Shown here: positions 5,051 to 6,122 of the stretch, piece by piece
How positions within the stretch are numbered: position 1 is the stretch's first letter
Layout: each line of letters opens with the position of its first letter
Assembly (NCBI GenBank): GCA_947176045.1
Contig: CAMWPF010000098.1
Span: 1-6,122 of the forward strand
Direction: 5' to 3'
Length of the DNA stretch: 6,122 bases
Source of the DNA: an uncultured Treponema sp.
GTDB lineage: Bacteria > Spirochaetota > Spirochaetia > Treponematales > Treponemataceae
Position numbers and translations under genes: made by a program
Notes under the pieces: generated by a model
What the model was told of the DNA's origin: nothing
Database searches by the model: none
What the model saw: only the letters and a program-made list of their open reading frames with translations

Positions 5051-5476
5051 ATGTTTGAGTTTGAAAAAATGTGCAAAGCGTTTGAACAGATGAAGGACGG
5101 CGAACGAAAACTCTGCCTTCAAGAGCAGAGCGCAAAAATCATTTCCGCGTTCGAGCGGACGGGCAAGAACGGCATGGAAATGTTCCTGTACCTCATGGGA
5201 ACGGCCTGCGGCGCGGACGGCCACCTTTCCGTGGAAGAGTACAGCCTGCTTCAGGAAGTTTCGCCGGTGCAGCTGAAATACAACGAAGCGCGCTGCCTCG
5301 TCGAGAAATTCAGCACAAAGTCGAACAAGGACGCGGCGCAAGTCCTTTCGGAAATCGTCGGAATGTTCGACGAAGATATGCAGGACACCATCATCCTGTT
5401 CTGCCTCTGCTTCTGCTCCGCGGACAAAAACGTCTCGCTGAAGGAGCGCCGGTTCATCAAAAGCCTCGTGCGCTGA
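5051..5476 (+). CDS. TerB-like small acidic helical protein
   Basis: This 141-residue protein resembles the TerB/DjlA-type domain (tellurite-resistance TerB family), an all-helical fold that binds metal ions through acidic residues in the proteins studied. It has the two-fold signature seen in that family: FLYLMGTACGADGHLSVEEYSLL (45-67), with acidic D56, E62 and E63, and a later matching segment FCSADKNVSLKERRFIKSL (121-139), with D125 and E132. There is no signal peptide or membrane span. A CLCFC cluster sits at 118-122. The family assignment rests on these motifs only, and there are no other ter genes here, so a tellurite role should not be assumed. It has its own promoter and a strong ribosome binding site, and probably shares a transcript with pyrE, which starts 38 bp after its stop. 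Alternatively it is a spirochaete-specific helical protein of unknown role. Confidence 0.75.
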   Translation: MFEFEKMCKAFEQMKDGERKLCLQEQSAKIISAFERTGKNGMEMFLYLMGTACGADGHLSVEEYSLLQEVSPVQLKYNEARCLVEKFSTKSNKDAAQVLSEIVGMFDEDMQDTIILFCLCFCSADKNVSLKERRFIKSLVR

Positions 5477-5514
5477 TTCCAACAGGCGCGGACAGCCGCC
5501 ATCGGATTATTTTT

Positions 5515-6122
5515 ATGGAACAATACAAGAAAGAATTCATCGGCTTTATGGTTGAATGCGGCGTCCTGCAATTCGGCTCATTCACGCTGAAAAGCGGGCG
5601 CAAGTCTCCGTTCTTCATGAACGCCGGCGCCTACACGACGGGAAGCCAGCTGGCCCGGCTCGGGAAATACTATGCCGCCGCCATCCATGCGAATTTCGGC
5701 GACGAATTCGACGTCCTGTTCGGCCCCGCCTATAAAGGAATTCCGCTCGCCGTCGCCACGGCCGTCGCGTACAGCGAGCTGTACGGCAGGGAGATCCGCT
5801 ACTGCTCCAACCGCAAGGAGGCGAAGGATCACGGCGATGCGGGAATCCTCCTCGGCAGCAGCATACGGGACGGCGACCGCGTCGTCATCATCGAAGACGT
5901 TACGACTTCAGGAAAATCCATCGAAGAGACGCTGCCGATCCTCCGCGCGCAGGGAAGCAAGCCGGACGCGGTGAAGGTCATCGGGGAAATCGTCTCGCTG
6001 GACCGGCAGGAGCGCGCCTTGGACTCTCCGCGGTGCGCGCTGGACGTCATCACGGAAAAATACGGATTTCCGGCGCGCGCCATCGTCACCATGCAGGAAG
6101 TCGTGGACGCGCTGTATACAGA
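5515..6122 (+). CDS. pyrE: Orotate phosphoribosyltransferase PyrE, cut by the window edge
   Basis: PyrE makes orotidine 5'-monophosphate from orotate and PRPP in the fifth step of pyrimidine synthesis, in the cytoplasm. 202 codons are visible and the frame is still open at the right edge, so the C-terminus is missing from view; most of the protein is present. Seen in order: FTLKSGRKSPFFMNAG (23-38), the substrate-binding segment FGPAYKGIPLA (69-79), the flexible catalytic loop RKEAKDHGDAG (100-110) with K101, K104 and H106, and the PRPP-binding motif VVIIEDVTTSGKS (123-135). All key residues are present. The ATG at 5515 fits the family N-terminus (MEQYKKEFIGFMVECG); only a weak GGA lies 7 nt upstream. 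The 38-bp gap after the TerB-like gene, with no terminator, suggests co-transcription. No pyrimidine attenuator is visible in that short gap. Confidence 0.95.
   Translation, partial: MEQYKKEFIGFMVECGVLQFGSFTLKSGRKSPFFMNAGAYTTGSQLARLGKYYAAAIHANFGDEFDVLFGPAYKGIPLAVATAVAYSELYGREIRYCSNRKEAKDHGDAGILLGSSIRDGDRVVIIEDVTTSGKSIEETLPILRAQGSKPDAVKVIGEIVSLDRQERALDSPRCALDVITEKYGFPARAIVTMQEVVDALYT

Overview
The window looks like chromosomal housekeeping DNA from a GC-rich spirochaete, most probably a Treponema relative. Three things point there: a bacterial XPB-type (Rad25/Ssl2-like) helicase of the kind treponemes carry, a FlgM anti-sigma-28 factor with a FliA-type promoter, and strong G/C preference at third codon positions. 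The genus is an inference from gene content. No phage, transposon, CRISPR array, rRNA or tRNA was seen.

Layout: bases 1-157 are AT-rich and without a convincing gene. From 158 to 4944 everything real is on the minus strand. In transcription order this is an XPB-family DNA helicase (4944-3130), rsmI (3042-2335), flgM (2309-2025), an iron-alcohol-dehydrogenase-fold protein (1938-790) and an unrecognised 196-residue protein (748-158). On the plus strand, divergent from the helicase, lie a small TerB-like protein (5051-5476) and pyrE (5515 to beyond the window edge).

The minus-strand block can be divided by regulatory signals read from the sequence. A hairpin plus T-run follows the helicase gene. 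Immediately after it comes a very good sigma-70-type promoter (TTGAGA, 17 bp, TATACT), whose predicted start falls on or next to the GTG that best fits the RsmI N-terminus, which suggests a leaderless mRNA. Inside the 3' end of rsmI is a good match to a sigma-28 promoter driving flgM, implying a loop in which sigma-28 promotes synthesis of its own inhibitor. flgM is followed by a perfect 10-bp hairpin with a T-run, only about 20 bp before the next start codon. The helicase promoter also sits so close to its ATG, with no Shine-Dalgarno, that it too may be leaderless.

The most unusual protein is the dehydrogenase homologue. It keeps the overall family pattern but appears to have lost all the metal-binding residues and the catalytic histidine, so it is probably a pseudo-enzyme. 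It is paired with an unknown alpha/beta-looking protein. I did not find a clearly new multi-gene defence or mobile system. The best leads are the pseudo-enzyme pair, the sigma-28/flgM arrangement and the leaderless candidates.
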